Positions 25,959 through 34,877 of a stretch of 64,000 nt of DNA are shown here, piece after piece. The notes beneath the pieces were generated by a model. The model saw only the letters and a list, made by a program, of their open reading frames with translations. It was not told the origin of the DNA and searched no databases. The stretch is from Phenylobacterium aquaticum (GTDB lineage Bacteria; Pseudomonadota; Alphaproteobacteria; Caulobacterales; Caulobacteraceae). Position 1 is the first letter of the stretch; every line of letters begins with the position of its first letter. The stretch spans positions 1 through 64,000 of the forward strand of contig NZ_JALDPT010000008.1 of the NCBI RefSeq assembly GCF_022695515.1, in the 5' to 3' direction. The translations under genes and the position numbers were made by a program.

Positions 25959-27737
25959 CTACTTCGGCAAGCCCGCGATATAGGCCCGCCAGCCGCCGAG
26001 CGCGGTGATGTCCTCAGCCCCCTCCGCCGCCCGGGGTTCGGCGACAAAGCCCTTCACCGAGCTTCCATCCTCCAGGGTCACCGTGCCAATCGCCAGGGGC
26101 GCAGGCACCTCGACCACGAAGCTGCCGAAGGCCTCGACGCCCAGTTCATAGACCTCGACCTCGATCGAGGCGCCGCCCTCGCCCACATGGATCAGGGCCG
26201 GCTTGAAGGGTGTGGTGTTGGTCATGGCGTAGAGCCTGTAGACCGCCGCCGTCTTGGTCTGGCTGACCAGCCGCGCGTCGCGCGAGGTCAGTTGCCAGTG
26301 CAGGGGCATGCCGGCCAGGTGGGCCCCGACCACGGCCAGCTTCACGGTCTGGGGCTTGCCGCTCACGTCCAGGGCGGGGGTCTGCGGCATCGGGGCGATC
26401 TCCTCATAGCGGCGGGCCAGGTCGAACAGGTTCCGGTCGGCCCAGGCGGGCGCGATCAGGGTGACGCCGAAGCCGGTGTCGTTCTCGCGGAAGCCCGCCG
26501 GGACCGCGATGGCGCTCATGTCCAGCAGGTTGACGAAATTGGTGTAGAGGCCGAGCGCCGCATTGAGCGCGAAGGGTTCGGCCAGCACTTCCCGCAGGCG
26601 GTAGATGGTGGGCGTGGTGGGCAGCAGCAGCACCTGAGCCTGCGCCCACACCGCCTCGGCCGCGCGGGCGTGATCGGCGAGCGCATAGAAGCCCTTGAAG
26701 CTGTCGACGCCGGACACCCCCAGCCCGCCCTGCAGGATGGCGCGCACCACCGGATGAATGGCCGTCGGATTATCGCGCAGCAGGTCCTCGACCGCCGCTG
26801 TCCGCTCGGCCACCCAGGGGCCGCTATAGAGCAGCTTGGCGGCCTCCAGCAGCGGGGCGATGTCGACCTCGACCGCCGTCCCGCCCATGGCCGTCAGCCG
26901 CGCGACCGCCCTGTCGTAGAAGGCCTGGGCCTGGTCGTCGCCCATGAACACCAGCTGGTCCGCCCGCGGCACGCCGAACTGGAAGGCCGCCCCGAACGCC
27001 GCCGGTTCCACGCCCGGCCGCCGGCTGTAGGGATCGGCCGCATCGAAGCCCGCGATGACGGAATCCACCAGGGCCGCGTCAGCCACGTCGTGGGTCATCA
27101 CCGTCACGCAGTCCAGGGTCCGGCAGGCGGGGACGACCCCGCCGGTGCTCCAGCGCCCCTTGGTCGGCTTGAACCCGATCAGGCCGTTGAAGGCCGCCGG
27201 CACCCGGCCCGATCCGGCCGTGTCGGTGCCGAGCGCGAAGGCCACCAGCCCCGCCCCCACCGCCACGGCCGAGCCCGAGCTCGAGCCGCCGCTGACATAG
27301 TCGAGATTGTAGACGCAGGCCGGGGCGCCATAGGGGCTGCGGGCGCCCACCAGGCCGGTCGCGAACTGGTCCAGATTGGTCTTGCCCATCAGGATCGCCC
27401 CGGCGGCGACCAGCTTCTCGACCAGATGGGCCGAGGCCTCCGGCTGATAGGCGTAGGCCGGACAGGCCGCTGTGGTCGGCAGTCCGGCCACATCTATATT
27501 GTCCTTCACCGCGAAAGGCACGCCGGCCAGAGGCAGCGCCTCGCCGGCCGCGATCCGGGCGTCCACGGCGCGGGCCTGGGCCAGCACGGCCTCGGGGTCC
27601 GGGCGGCAGATCCAGGCCTGGGCCTGGACGGCGTCATAGGCGGCGATGGCGTCCAGGGCCTCGGCGGCGACGGTGACGGCGCGCCGCGCGCCGGACGAGA
27701 CCTCGGCGGCGATGGCGACGACGGAGGGGCGGGTCAC
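25959..27737 (-). CDS. atzF: Allophanate hydrolase
   Basis: 592 residues from a GTG 14 bases after the carboxylase stop. The amidase-signature core has Lys78 in AVKDN, the cis-Ser in GGSSSGSA (about 152-153) and the nucleophile Ser176 in DTAGSGRVPA. The C-terminal 170 residues form the second AtzF domain (PALIHVGEGGASIEVEVYELG). It splits allophanate to ammonia and CO2. In guanidine-degrading operons it works after carboxyguanidine is deiminated to allophanate. It is the last gene of the operon reading from 33298. Confidence 0.9.
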   Translation of the reverse strand: MTRPSVVAIAAEVSSGARRAVTVAAEALDAIAAYDAVQAQAWICRPDPEAVLAQARAVDARIAAGEALPLAGVPFAVKDNIDVAGLPTTAACPAYAYQPEASAHLVEKLVAAGAILMGKTNLDQFATGLVGARSPYGAPACVYNLDYVSGGSSSGSAVAVGAGLVAFALGTDTAGSGRVPAAFNGLIGFKPTKGRWSTGGVVPACRTLDCVTVMTHDVADAALVDSVIAGFDAADPYSRRPGVEPAAFGAAFQFGVPRADQLVFMGDDQAQAFYDRAVARLTAMGGTAVEVDIAPLLEAAKLLYSGPWVAERTAAVEDLLRDNPTAIHPVVRAILQGGLGVSGVDSFKGFYALADHARAAEAVWAQAQVLLLPTTPTIYRLREVLAEPFALNAALGLYTNFVNLLDMSAIAVPAGFRENDTGFGVTLIAPAWADRNLFDLARRYEEIAPMPQTPALDVSGKPQTVKLAVVGAHLAGMPLHWQLTSRDARLVSQTKTAAVYRLYAMTNTTPFKPALIHVGEGGASIEVEVYELGVEAFGSFVVEVPAPLAIGTVTLEDGSSVKGFVAEPRAAEGAEDITALGGWRAYIAGLPK

Positions 27738-27751
27738 GGCGGCGTCTCTCC

Positions 27752-30700
27752 TCAGGCCGGCTCGACGGCGATCATCGGGGCGCCCGGCGCGATCGGCTGG
27801 CGTTCCTGGGCGTAGACCTGACGCACCACCCCGGCATTGGGGGCGGCGACGTCGCACTCGGTCTTCATGGCCTCGATCACCGCGATGACCGCGCCCTTCT
27901 CCACCCGGTCGCCGACCTGGACCAGCATCTTCCAGACGCTGCCGCCCAGGGGCGCCTCGACCAGTTCGGAGCCTTCCGGGGCCTGGATCGGCGCCGCCTC
28001 CGCCTCGGCCGCGCCATCGCCGGACAGGGCCTCGACCCGGGCGAATTCGCCCTTCAGCTCCCAGTCGGCCCGCTCGGCGTCAAAGGCCGCCTGGCGGGTG
28101 GTCTGGAAGGCGCTGATGCTCTCGGCGTTCTCCGCCAGCATCCGGCGATAGTCGGAGAGGCGGAACACCTCCTCCTCAATGCGGATCTCGCGCCGGCCCA
28201 GGGGGAAGTCGCGCCGCCAATCGGTCAGCTCTTCGTGGCTGACGGGGAAGAACCGGATCTGGTCGAAGAACCGCAACAGCCAGGGCTTGCCCTCGATGAA
28301 GGCCTTGGTCTGGCGATAGGTGTTCCACACCTGGATGGTCCGCCCGAACAGCTGATAGCCGCCGGGTCCCTCCATCCCATAGACGCACATATAGGCCCCG
28401 CCGATCCCCACCACATTGGGCGGGGTCCAGGTGCGGGCCGGGTTGTACTTGGTGGTCACCAGCCGGTGGCGCGGATCGACCGGGGTCGCGACCGGCGCGC
28501 CCAGATAGACGTCGCCCAGGCCCATCACCAGATAGCGGGCGTCGAACACGATGCGATGCACATCATCTTCCGACTCGAGCCCATTGATTCGGCGAATGAA
28601 TTCAATGTTGTCCGGACACCAGGGCGCATCATCGCGGACTGAGGCCATGTACTTGTCGATGGTCTCGTAGATCGCGGGGTCCTTCCAGGACAGCGGCAGC
28701 CAGACCACCCGGCTGGGGATCTCGAAATCGTCCAGCCCGCCCAGTCGCTCTTCGGCGTCGGCCAGGGCCTGGAGCAGCCGTCGCTGCGGCAGGACCCGGC
28801 TGTCGAAATGCACCTGGAGGGAGCGGATGCCGGGCGTGATGTCGATGATCCCGGGCAGGGCCATGGCCTGCAGCTCCAGCATCAGGGCGTGAACCCTCAG
28901 CCTCAGCTCCAGGTCCAGCACGATCGGGCCGTATTCGACCAGCAGATGGCGGTCGCCCTGGCGGCGATAGACCACGCGCGGCCGATGTCCGACGGCCTCG
29001 ATCACGCCCAGGATCGGATCGGACAACGACCCTGTCACAGGCGGCGCAGCCACCGGCGCGGGCGCCTTCAGTTCCGCGATCAGCTGGTCCTGGCCCCGCT
29101 CGGCGGCGGTGGCCGCGTTGTCGCTGACCAGCTCGAACCGCACCGTGTCACCGGGCGCCAGCTGGCCCACCTTCCAGAGATCGGCCTGGATCACCACCAG
29201 CGGACAGACGAAGCCGCCCAGGGACGGGCCGTCCGGTCCCAGGATGATCGGCATGTCGCCGGTGAAATCGACGGCCCCGATCGCATAGGCGTTGTCGTGG
29301 ATGTTGGAGGGGTGCAGGCCCGCCTCGCCCCCGTCGCGCCGCGCCCACTGGGGCTTGGGTCCGATCAGCCGCACCCCGGTACGGTTGGAATTATAATGGA
29401 TCTTCCACTCGACCCCGCTGACCATGGCGATGTCGTCGGCGGTGAAGAAGTCCGGCGCCCCATGCGGCCCGGCCAGCACCCGCATCACCCAGGTCCGGGT
29501 CAGGGCGGGCGTGAGCGCGGGCGAGAGCGCCGCCTCGACCGGCCCGATCTCTTCCTGGCCGAGATGCAGTACGTCGCCGGCCGCCAGGGTCCGCCCGGCA
29601 TGACCGCCGAACCCACCCAGGGTGAAGCTGGACCGGCTGCCCAGATAGGCCGGCAGGTCGAGCCCGCCGCGCACCAGGAGATAGCCGCGCAGGCCCGCCC
29701 CCTTCACCCGGCCGATCTTCAGGGTCTGGCCGGCCGCGATCGCGATCGGCGCGTAGGTGGGGACCAGGTCACCGTCCAGCCGCGCCTCGAACTCCGCCCC
29801 GGTCAGGCACACCACGGCGTCGTGGTTGAACACCAGGCTGGGCCCCAGGGCCGTGATCTCCAGCCCCGCCGCGCCTTCCGGATTGCCCAGCAGCCGGTTG
29901 CCCAGTCGGAAGGCGAAGGCGTCCATCGGCCCGGACGGCGGCACGCCCACGTCCCAGTATCCGAGCCGCCCCGGATAGTCCTGCACCGTGGTCGCCGGCC
30001 CGCCGCTCAGCACCCGGATGGTGCGGGGCTTGAAGGCGATCTCCGCCAGCGCCCGGGTCGAGACCTCGCCGCTGACAAAGGCCGCGCTGCGCGCCACCTG
30101 CCGCAGCCATTCCAGATTGGTCTCCAGCCCGAACAGGGCCGTGCGGTCCAGCGCGTCCTGCAGCGCCTTGACGGCCGCCGGCCGATCCGCCGCCGTGACG
30201 ATCAGCTTGGCCAGCAGCGGGTCGTAATAGGCGCTGACCTCCGAGCCGTCGGCGACCCAGGTGTCCACGCGCGCGTCCGATGGAAAGCTCGCTTTCGTCA
30301 GCACGCCGGACGAGGGCCGATAGTCCTGCCCGGGGTCTTCGGCATAGAGTCGCGCCTGGATCGAGGCGCCCTTGGCGACGCCGCTCCAGCTGTCGAGGAA
30401 CCCATAGTCCCCGGCCGCGCCGCGGATCATCCACTCGACCAGGTCGACCCCGGTGACCTGCTCGGTCACTCCGTGCTCCACCTGCAGCCGGGTGTTCACT
30501 TCCAGAAAGAAGAAGTCGTCGCGCTCGGCGTCATAGAGGAACTCCACCGTCCCCGCCGAGCGATAGGCCGCGGCTTTCGCCAGCCGAACGGCGGCCTCGA
30601 TCAGGGCCCTCCGGGTCGCCGCCGGCAGGCCGGGCGCCGGCGTCTCCTCGATGACCTTCTGATTGCGCCTTTGCAGGGAGCAGTCGCGCTCGCCGAGCGC

Positions 30701-31363
30701 CACGACCCGGCCCTCGCCGTCGCCGAACACCTGCACCTCGATGTGCCGGGCGCGGCGCACATAGCGCTCCAGGAAAATCCCGGTGTCGGAGAAATTGCCG
30801 CCCGCCAGCCGGGTCACCGCCGCGAAGGCGTCCTCCACGGCCGCCAAGTCCTCGCAGACCCGCATGCCGATGCCGCCGCCGCCGGCCGTGGCCTTCAGGA
30901 TCACCGGAAAGCCGATCTCTTCCGCCGCCGCGCGCGCGGCCGCCGCATCGGTCAGCAGGCCGGTGCCAGGGGCCAGCGGAACCCCATGCGCCTGCGCCAG
31001 GTCGCGCGCCGTATGCTTCAGCCCAAAGGCGCGGATATTGTCCGAGGTCGGGCCGATGAAGGCGATGCCCTCCGCCTCGCAGCGCTCCGCAAAGCCGACA
31101 TTCTCGCTGAGGAACCCGTAGCCCGGATGGATCGCCTGGGCGCCCGTGGCCTTGGCGGCCGCCAGGATCGCGTCCACGTCCAGATAGCTCTGGGCCGCCG
31201 GCGCCGGGCCGATGCGCACCGCCTCGTCGGCCTGGGACACAGGCAGCGAGCCGGCGTCGGCGTCGGAGAACACCGCCACCGAGCCCACGCCCATCGTCTT
31301 CAGGGTGCGGATGATCCGGCAGGCGATGGCGCCCCGGTTGGCGATCAGGACCTTGGTGAACAA
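27752..31363 (-). CDS. Biotin-dependent guanidine/urea carboxylase
   Basis: 1203 residues in one chain. An N-terminal biotin carboxylase covers about 1-450 (ATP-grasp, LERYVRRARHIEVQVFGD, FLEVNTRLQVEHGVTE). The AHS2/AHS1 carboxyltransferase halves cover about 460-1060, and a C-terminal biotinyl domain has Lys1167 in AMKTE. Urea carboxylases and guanidine carboxylases share this layout. The two DUF1989 proteins upstream, plus an Asp at residue 699 in GAVDFTGDMP (as I recall, urea-specific enzymes carry Asn here), favour guanidine. It needs ATP and bicarbonate and gives carboxyguanidine. Confidence 0.9.
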   Translation of the reverse strand: MFTKVLIANRGAIACRIIRTLKTMGVGSVAVFSDADAGSLPVSQADEAVRIGPAPAAQSYLDVDAILAAAKATGAQAIHPGYGFLSENVGFAERCEAEGIAFIGPTSDNIRAFGLKHTARDLAQAHGVPLAPGTGLLTDAAAARAAAEEIGFPVILKATAGGGGIGMRVCEDLAAVEDAFAAVTRLAGGNFSDTGIFLERYVRRARHIEVQVFGDGEGRVVALGERDCSLQRRNQKVIEETPAPGLPAATRRALIEAAVRLAKAAAYRSAGTVEFLYDAERDDFFFLEVNTRLQVEHGVTEQVTGVDLVEWMIRGAAGDYGFLDSWSGVAKGASIQARLYAEDPGQDYRPSSGVLTKASFPSDARVDTWVADGSEVSAYYDPLLAKLIVTAADRPAAVKALQDALDRTALFGLETNLEWLRQVARSAAFVSGEVSTRALAEIAFKPRTIRVLSGGPATTVQDYPGRLGYWDVGVPPSGPMDAFAFRLGNRLLGNPEGAAGLEITALGPSLVFNHDAVVCLTGAEFEARLDGDLVPTYAPIAIAAGQTLKIGRVKGAGLRGYLLVRGGLDLPAYLGSRSSFTLGGFGGHAGRTLAAGDVLHLGQEEIGPVEAALSPALTPALTRTWVMRVLAGPHGAPDFFTADDIAMVSGVEWKIHYNSNRTGVRLIGPKPQWARRDGGEAGLHPSNIHDNAYAIGAVDFTGDMPIILGPDGPSLGGFVCPLVVIQADLWKVGQLAPGDTVRFELVSDNAATAAERGQDQLIAELKAPAPVAAPPVTGSLSDPILGVIEAVGHRPRVVYRRQGDRHLLVEYGPIVLDLELRLRVHALMLELQAMALPGIIDITPGIRSLQVHFDSRVLPQRRLLQALADAEERLGGLDDFEIPSRVVWLPLSWKDPAIYETIDKYMASVRDDAPWCPDNIEFIRRINGLESEDDVHRIVFDARYLVMGLGDVYLGAPVATPVDPRHRLVTTKYNPARTWTPPNVVGIGGAYMCVYGMEGPGGYQLFGRTIQVWNTYRQTKAFIEGKPWLLRFFDQIRFFPVSHEELTDWRRDFPLGRREIRIEEEVFRLSDYRRMLAENAESISAFQTTRQAAFDAERADWELKGEFARVEALSGDGAAEAEAAPIQAPEGSELVEAPLGGSVWKMLVQVGDRVEKGAVIAVIEAMKTECDVAAPNAGVVRQVYAQERQPIAPGAPMIAVEPA

Positions 31364-31368
31364 CCGCC

Positions 31369-32001
31369 CTACCCCGCGATGATCATGCGCACGGGCGTCG
31401 GATTGAAGCCGTTGCAGGGATTGTTGATCTGCGGACAGTTGGAGACGATCGCCACCAGGTCCATCTCGGCGCGCAGGTCGACATAGAGCCCCGGCGCCGA
31501 AATCCCGTCGACAATGCCCAGCGCCCCGTCGGCCTCCACCGGCACGTTCATGAACCAGTTGATGTTCGAGACCATGTCGCGCTTGCCGCGCCCGTGCCGG
31601 GCGTTGGCCTGCAGGAAGTTCTCGACGCAGGAGTGCTGGCTCTTGGTGTGGTGGCCATAGCGCAGCGTATTGCTCTCGCAGGAACAGGCCCCGCCGATGG
31701 TGTCATGATAGGCGACCGAGGTGCCGGTCACCGTCGCCATGGCCCGCCCCTCGTTGGACAGCAGCACCGAGCCTGTCCGCAGGAAGATGTTGCCCTGGGC
31801 GGCCATGGTGTCCTGGGCGCTGTAGCGCTCGGCGTCGTCGGCCAGGGCGTACATCAGGAAGTCGACCGCCTGGTTGCCCTCCAGGTCGACGATGCGCAGG
31901 GTCTGGCCCTTGCGGACGATGGCGTCCCAGGGCGCGCGGGCGGCGACCACCTGGTCGAGGGCGACGGGGCCGGAAAGCCCCTGCAGCGCGGTGTCGGTCA
32001 T
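31369..32001 (-). CDS. cgdB: Carboxyguanidine deiminase subunit B (DUF1989, formerly urea amidolyase-associated protein 2)
   Basis: 210 residues from the ATG at 32001; a TTG at 32013 overlapping the previous stop is possible. DUF1989 features are LRIVDLEGNQAVDFLMYALAD near the N-terminus, HDTIGGACSCESN with clustered Cys/His, HSCVENFL and NINWFMNVPV. CgdA and CgdB together deiminate carboxyguanidine to allophanate. It is sandwiched between cgdA (8 bases upstream) and the carboxylase (5 bases downstream). Confidence 0.85.
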   Translation of the reverse strand: MTDTALQGLSGPVALDQVVAARAPWDAIVRKGQTLRIVDLEGNQAVDFLMYALADDAERYSAQDTMAAQGNIFLRTGSVLLSNEGRAMATVTGTSVAYHDTIGGACSCESNTLRYGHHTKSQHSCVENFLQANARHGRGKRDMVSNINWFMNVPVEADGALGIVDGISAPGLYVDLRAEMDLVAIVSNCPQINNPCNGFNPTPVRMIIAG

Positions 32002-32009
32002 GGCGGCGC

Positions 32010-32834
32010 TCAACGGCTGAAATCGGCTTCGACGTTCAGGAAGGCGCGCAGGCCCTCCGGCGTCGCGTTGCGGATGGGATCGTCCGTCGGCGTCACCGGC
32101 CCGCGCCAGGCGCTGACCCTGAGCGGCGTCACGGTGTAGTCGGGCCGTGCGTCCATCACGTGCGGGCAGTTGGCGATCACCACGATCAGGTCCATCTCGG
32201 CGCGAAACGTCAGACTGCGCCCCGCCGCGAAGGGGCCGATCTGCGGCGTGATCGCCCCGTCCGCCTCGACCCGCACGCCCTTGAACCAGTTGATGCAGGG
32301 ATGGATGTCGCGCCGGCCCAGGCCGAACTTGGCGAGCGCTAGGCTGAAGCGGTCGCGGGCGTTGGGGTGCGGCCCCCAGTTGTCGCCGGTCCCGTAGCGC
32401 CGGGCGTTGGAGGCCTGGTTCGAGGCGCCGCAGAAGGCGTCATGCGTGCCCGCCTCGTCCTCCAGCACGCTCAGCATCACCTTGCCCATGTCCGACAGCA
32501 CCAGCCGCCCGGCGCCCAGATAGGCGTTCCACTGGACCTTGAGCGTGTCGGCCACGTTCAGCCGCTCGATCGGCCGCTCGGCGTTGAACACCAGCATCGA
32601 GGCGCAGGCGTCGCCCGCCAGGTCGGTCAGCTTCAGACGCGCGCCGCGGTCCAGCTGCTTGGCCGCATAGCCGCCCGGCGCGATCGTCTCCTCCCAGACC
32701 ATCGCCTCCGCGGCGACGCCAGCCGGCAGGTCCGCCGCCGCGCTGGCCGGCAGGGTCGGCATGGACTCCACCCGGGTCCCGGCCATGGCCCGGGCGTGGG
32801 CCTGGGCGCCATAGGGATTGGCGGTGTCGGTCAT
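32010..32834 (-). CDS. cgdA: Carboxyguanidine deiminase subunit A (DUF1989, formerly urea amidolyase-associated protein 1)
   Basis: 274 residues, with the ATG overlapping the regulator's stop (ATGA). DUF1989 signatures are LKLTDLAGDACASMLVFNA, HDAFCGASN, GRRDIHPCINWFKGVRVEADG and FRAEMDLIVVIANCPHVMD, parallel to the smaller CgdB paralogue. It forms a heteromer with CgdB that acts between carboxylase and allophanate hydrolase. The presence of both subunits separates this pathway from plain urea amidolyase systems. Confidence 0.85.
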   Translation of the reverse strand: MTDTANPYGAQAHARAMAGTRVESMPTLPASAAADLPAGVAAEAMVWEETIAPGGYAAKQLDRGARLKLTDLAGDACASMLVFNAERPIERLNVADTLKVQWNAYLGAGRLVLSDMGKVMLSVLEDEAGTHDAFCGASNQASNARRYGTGDNWGPHPNARDRFSLALAKFGLGRRDIHPCINWFKGVRVEADGAITPQIGPFAAGRSLTFRAEMDLIVVIANCPHVMDARPDYTVTPLRVSAWRGPVTPTDDPIRNATPEGLRAFLNVEADFSR

Positions 32835-33298
32835 GCCGGATCCTGGGACGAATGGGCGCCGAGCGCGTGCAGCGGCGGCAGAAGGGCGGTGGTGGTGACC
32901 AGCTTCAGCTGCTGGACGCCGCGGATCTTGCGCAGCAGGTCGCACAGGCCCTGCAGGTTCTCGGACGGCCCCTGGACCAGCAGAACTTCCAGCGACTGGT
33001 CGTCCTCCAGGAACACATGCTGCGAGGAGATGACCTCCTGCAGATAGGCCTGCTGCGCCTGGGCGAGCGCCTGGCGGACCCGGCCGCTTTCGGTGCGATA
33101 GATGAGCGTGATGGTGCCGGCCAGCACCACCCCGGCCCGCTCCTCGCCATGCTCGGCGAGCTCGTGGCGGATCAGTTCGGCGATCATCTGCGACCGGCTC
33201 GGCAGGCCGCGCTCGGCGACCATGGCGTCCAGTTGGCTGAGCAGCTCGGCCGGCATGCTCAGGCTCAGTCGCGCCAGGGGAAGGGGTTCGACATCCAT
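32831..33298 (-). CDS. NikR-like ribbon-helix-helix regulator lacking most nickel ligands
   Basis: 155 residues. An N-terminal ribbon-helix-helix (LARLSLSMPAELLSQLDAMV, then SRSQMIAELIRHEL) is followed by an ACT-like C-domain. Aligned to E. coli NikR, H87 is kept (H94 here), but the H76, H89 and C95 positions read Q83, F96 and S102. Nickel sensing is therefore unlikely. It is the first gene of the guanidine operon and has a near-perfect 28-base palindrome 19 bases upstream. I infer a local regulator responding to a pathway metabolite. Confidence 0.82.
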   Translation of the reverse strand: MDVEPLPLARLSLSMPAELLSQLDAMVAERGLPSRSQMIAELIRHELAEHGEERAGVVLAGTITLIYRTESGRVRQALAQAQQAYLQEVISSQHVFLEDDQSLEVLLVQGPSENLQGLCDLLRKIRGVQQLKLVTTTALLPPLHALGAHSSQDPA

Positions 33299-33316
33299 GT
33301 CCGACCTCTTGAGCGG

Positions 33317-33344
33317 TATTACGATTTGCGCAATTCGTAATACG
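33317..33344. promoter_or_regulatory. NikR-like operator copy A, before the guanidine operon
   Basis: GTATTA-N16-TAATAC. The symmetry extends to nine-base arms (GTATTACGA/TCGTAATAC) and almost to the whole 28 bases. The spacing equals that of the NikR box. It sits just upstream of the NikR-like gene, consistent with autoregulation and control of the operon. Confidence 0.72.
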
Positions 33345-33370
33345 CGGAAGCGTCGGAGGGAAGGCCAAGC

Positions 33371-33417
33371 GCCCTCCTCTTAGGCAAACCCCCGCCCGCG
33401 GCGCCTAAGACGAGGGC
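33371..33417 (-). terminator. Strong hairpin between the MAPEG gene and the guanidine operon
   Basis: A 15-base stem with one mismatch (33371-33385 against 33403-33417; GCCCTCCTCTTAGGC on the left arm) lies 38 bases after the MAPEG stop. No T-run follows on either strand, so it could be a terminator, an mRNA-end hairpin or another palindromic element. Confidence 0.4.
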
Positions 33418-33454
33418 TGCGGATCGCGGCCCCCGTCGGAAGGCGCTGGGAAGA

Positions 33455-33850
33455 TCAGGCCCAGCCCATCAGCACGGCGAACACCATCACCGTGCCCGCC
33501 ACCCCGACGCCCCAGGCCAGGGGCCGGACCAGCGGCGCGCCGGCCAGGTAGAGCACCGCGTGCGCGACCCGGGCGTAGAAGAACATCTGGGCGCCCAGGG
33601 CCGTGGTCGCATTGGTCGACTGGGTCACGGCCGCGATCAGGATCAGGGGCGCCATGATCGTCAGACCCTCGCGGTGATTGTCCACCACCCGCTTCACCCG
33701 GGCCTGGAACACCGAGGGCGGCGGCAGGTCATCCCGGGAATTCGCCAGCGGAATCAAGCCCTGGGACCGGATCCCAACGATGGCCTGCAAGACCACAAGT
33801 CCGAACAGCAAGGCGGCCGAATAGGCCAGCATGGTCAGCTCAACGCCCAT
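33455..33850 (-). CDS. MAPEG family membrane protein
   Basis: 131 residues with four predicted membrane helices (about 8-26, 62-78, 82-102, 110-128). The MAPEG block FQARVKRVVDNHREGLTIMAPLILIA is followed by AQMFFYARVAHAVLYLAG. Eukaryotic relatives are glutathione-dependent membrane enzymes. Bacterial members of this short type have no agreed function. It is a single gene between the guanidine operon and the deacetylase-like gene. Confidence 0.82.
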   Translation of the reverse strand: MGVELTMLAYSAALLFGLVVLQAIVGIRSQGLIPLANSRDDLPPPSVFQARVKRVVDNHREGLTIMAPLILIAAVTQSTNATTALGAQMFFYARVAHAVLYLAGAPLVRPLAWGVGVAGTVMVFAVLMGWA

Positions 33851-33929
33851 GAATCACTCCCCCTATTTTTGTCGACGGCGCGCCTGATGGCGGCCTGGAC
33901 GGGAAGCTTCAGCCCGGCGGGGCGGACGG

Positions 33930-34676
33930 TCAATGTTCGGCGGCGCTGAGCAGCTCCGGCAGGGCGCCCCAGGCCAGGCCGCCCCTCCCGACCGACCAGG
34001 CGAGGAACCGGTCCAGGAAGCTCCAGGCGGGGGCGTCGTGCGCCAGGTGGTGGGTCAGGAGGCCGATGGGGGCCGACCAGTCGCCGGACCGGCGGCGCGC
34101 CGCCAGCTGCTTGCGGAAATCGGCCAGGAACCGTCCCTCGCCCCGAAATCGCGCCCCGCCGCGCCAGCGCATCAGGTCCAGATGGGCGTCGACCCGCGGC
34201 GCCCGACCCGCCACCGGCGCCTCGCCCCAGGCCGACCAGCCCGCATAGCCGCAATCGACCAGCGCCTGGGCCAGCTCCGGGTGGATGTCGTTCCAGGGCG
34301 GCACGAAGATCCGGCTCGCCTGCGGCGCGGCGGCCAGGCGGCTCCATCCGGCGCGCAGCAGGGTCGCCACCCGGATGCGTCGCCACTCCGGCGGAAACTC
34401 CCCCGCCGCCGGGCCCGTCCGCCGGTTCTGATGATCGATGCCGTGCTGCGCCACGCAGACGTCCGTGCGCCCGCCCAGCCGCGCGGCGAGGGCCGGAATA
34501 TCGCCGTCGGGAATTACCGCGAGCGTCAGGGGCGCGCCATGCCGCGCGGCCAGGTCCAGCAGGCGATCCAGTTCGGGCGAAGGGGTCCGGGCGTCGTCGT
34601 CGCGCCACCACAGGACCGGCGTCTGGCCGGCCCGCCGCCAGCGCCGCAATTCCAGACCTAAAGCAAACCAGGACAT
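33930..34676 (-). CDS. Polysaccharide deacetylase-like protein
   Basis: 248 residues. Motifs resembling the NodB/YdjC fold are visible: WWRDDDAR (possible metal-binding Asp), PLTLAVIPDGD, AQHGIDHQNR with two His residues, and IFVPPWNDIHP. No signal peptide, so it probably acts in the cytoplasm. A role in cell-surface sugar modification is possible, since glycosyltransferases lie within 15 kb, but there is no operon link. Confidence 0.65.
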   Translation of the reverse strand: MSWFALGLELRRWRRAGQTPVLWWRDDDARTPSPELDRLLDLAARHGAPLTLAVIPDGDIPALAARLGGRTDVCVAQHGIDHQNRRTGPAAGEFPPEWRRIRVATLLRAGWSRLAAAPQASRIFVPPWNDIHPELAQALVDCGYAGWSAWGEAPVAGRAPRVDAHLDLMRWRGGARFRGEGRFLADFRKQLAARRRSGDWSAPIGLLTHHLAHDAPAWSFLDRFLAWSVGRGGLAWGALPELLSAAEH

Positions 34677-34877
34677 GTTTCCGCCCGCGGACGGTGGTCG
34701 TCCCTGCGGATGACGTCGCCGCCGTGGCCGGCCCTCAGTCTCCCCTCGCGCGCGTCGCCTTGAGTGGGGCGCCCGTGCGGACTAGATTCCACCCACGCGC
34801 AATTCGGCGCGCAGCGCACGGGGCCCAACCTGGCTGGCGAACCACAGGACGACGGACCGGACGCCAAGTCCGACCTG

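Noticed and set aside
33371..33417. Classical rho-independent terminator
   Set aside because: The stem is strong but no T-run follows on either strand, so it is listed only as a hairpin.
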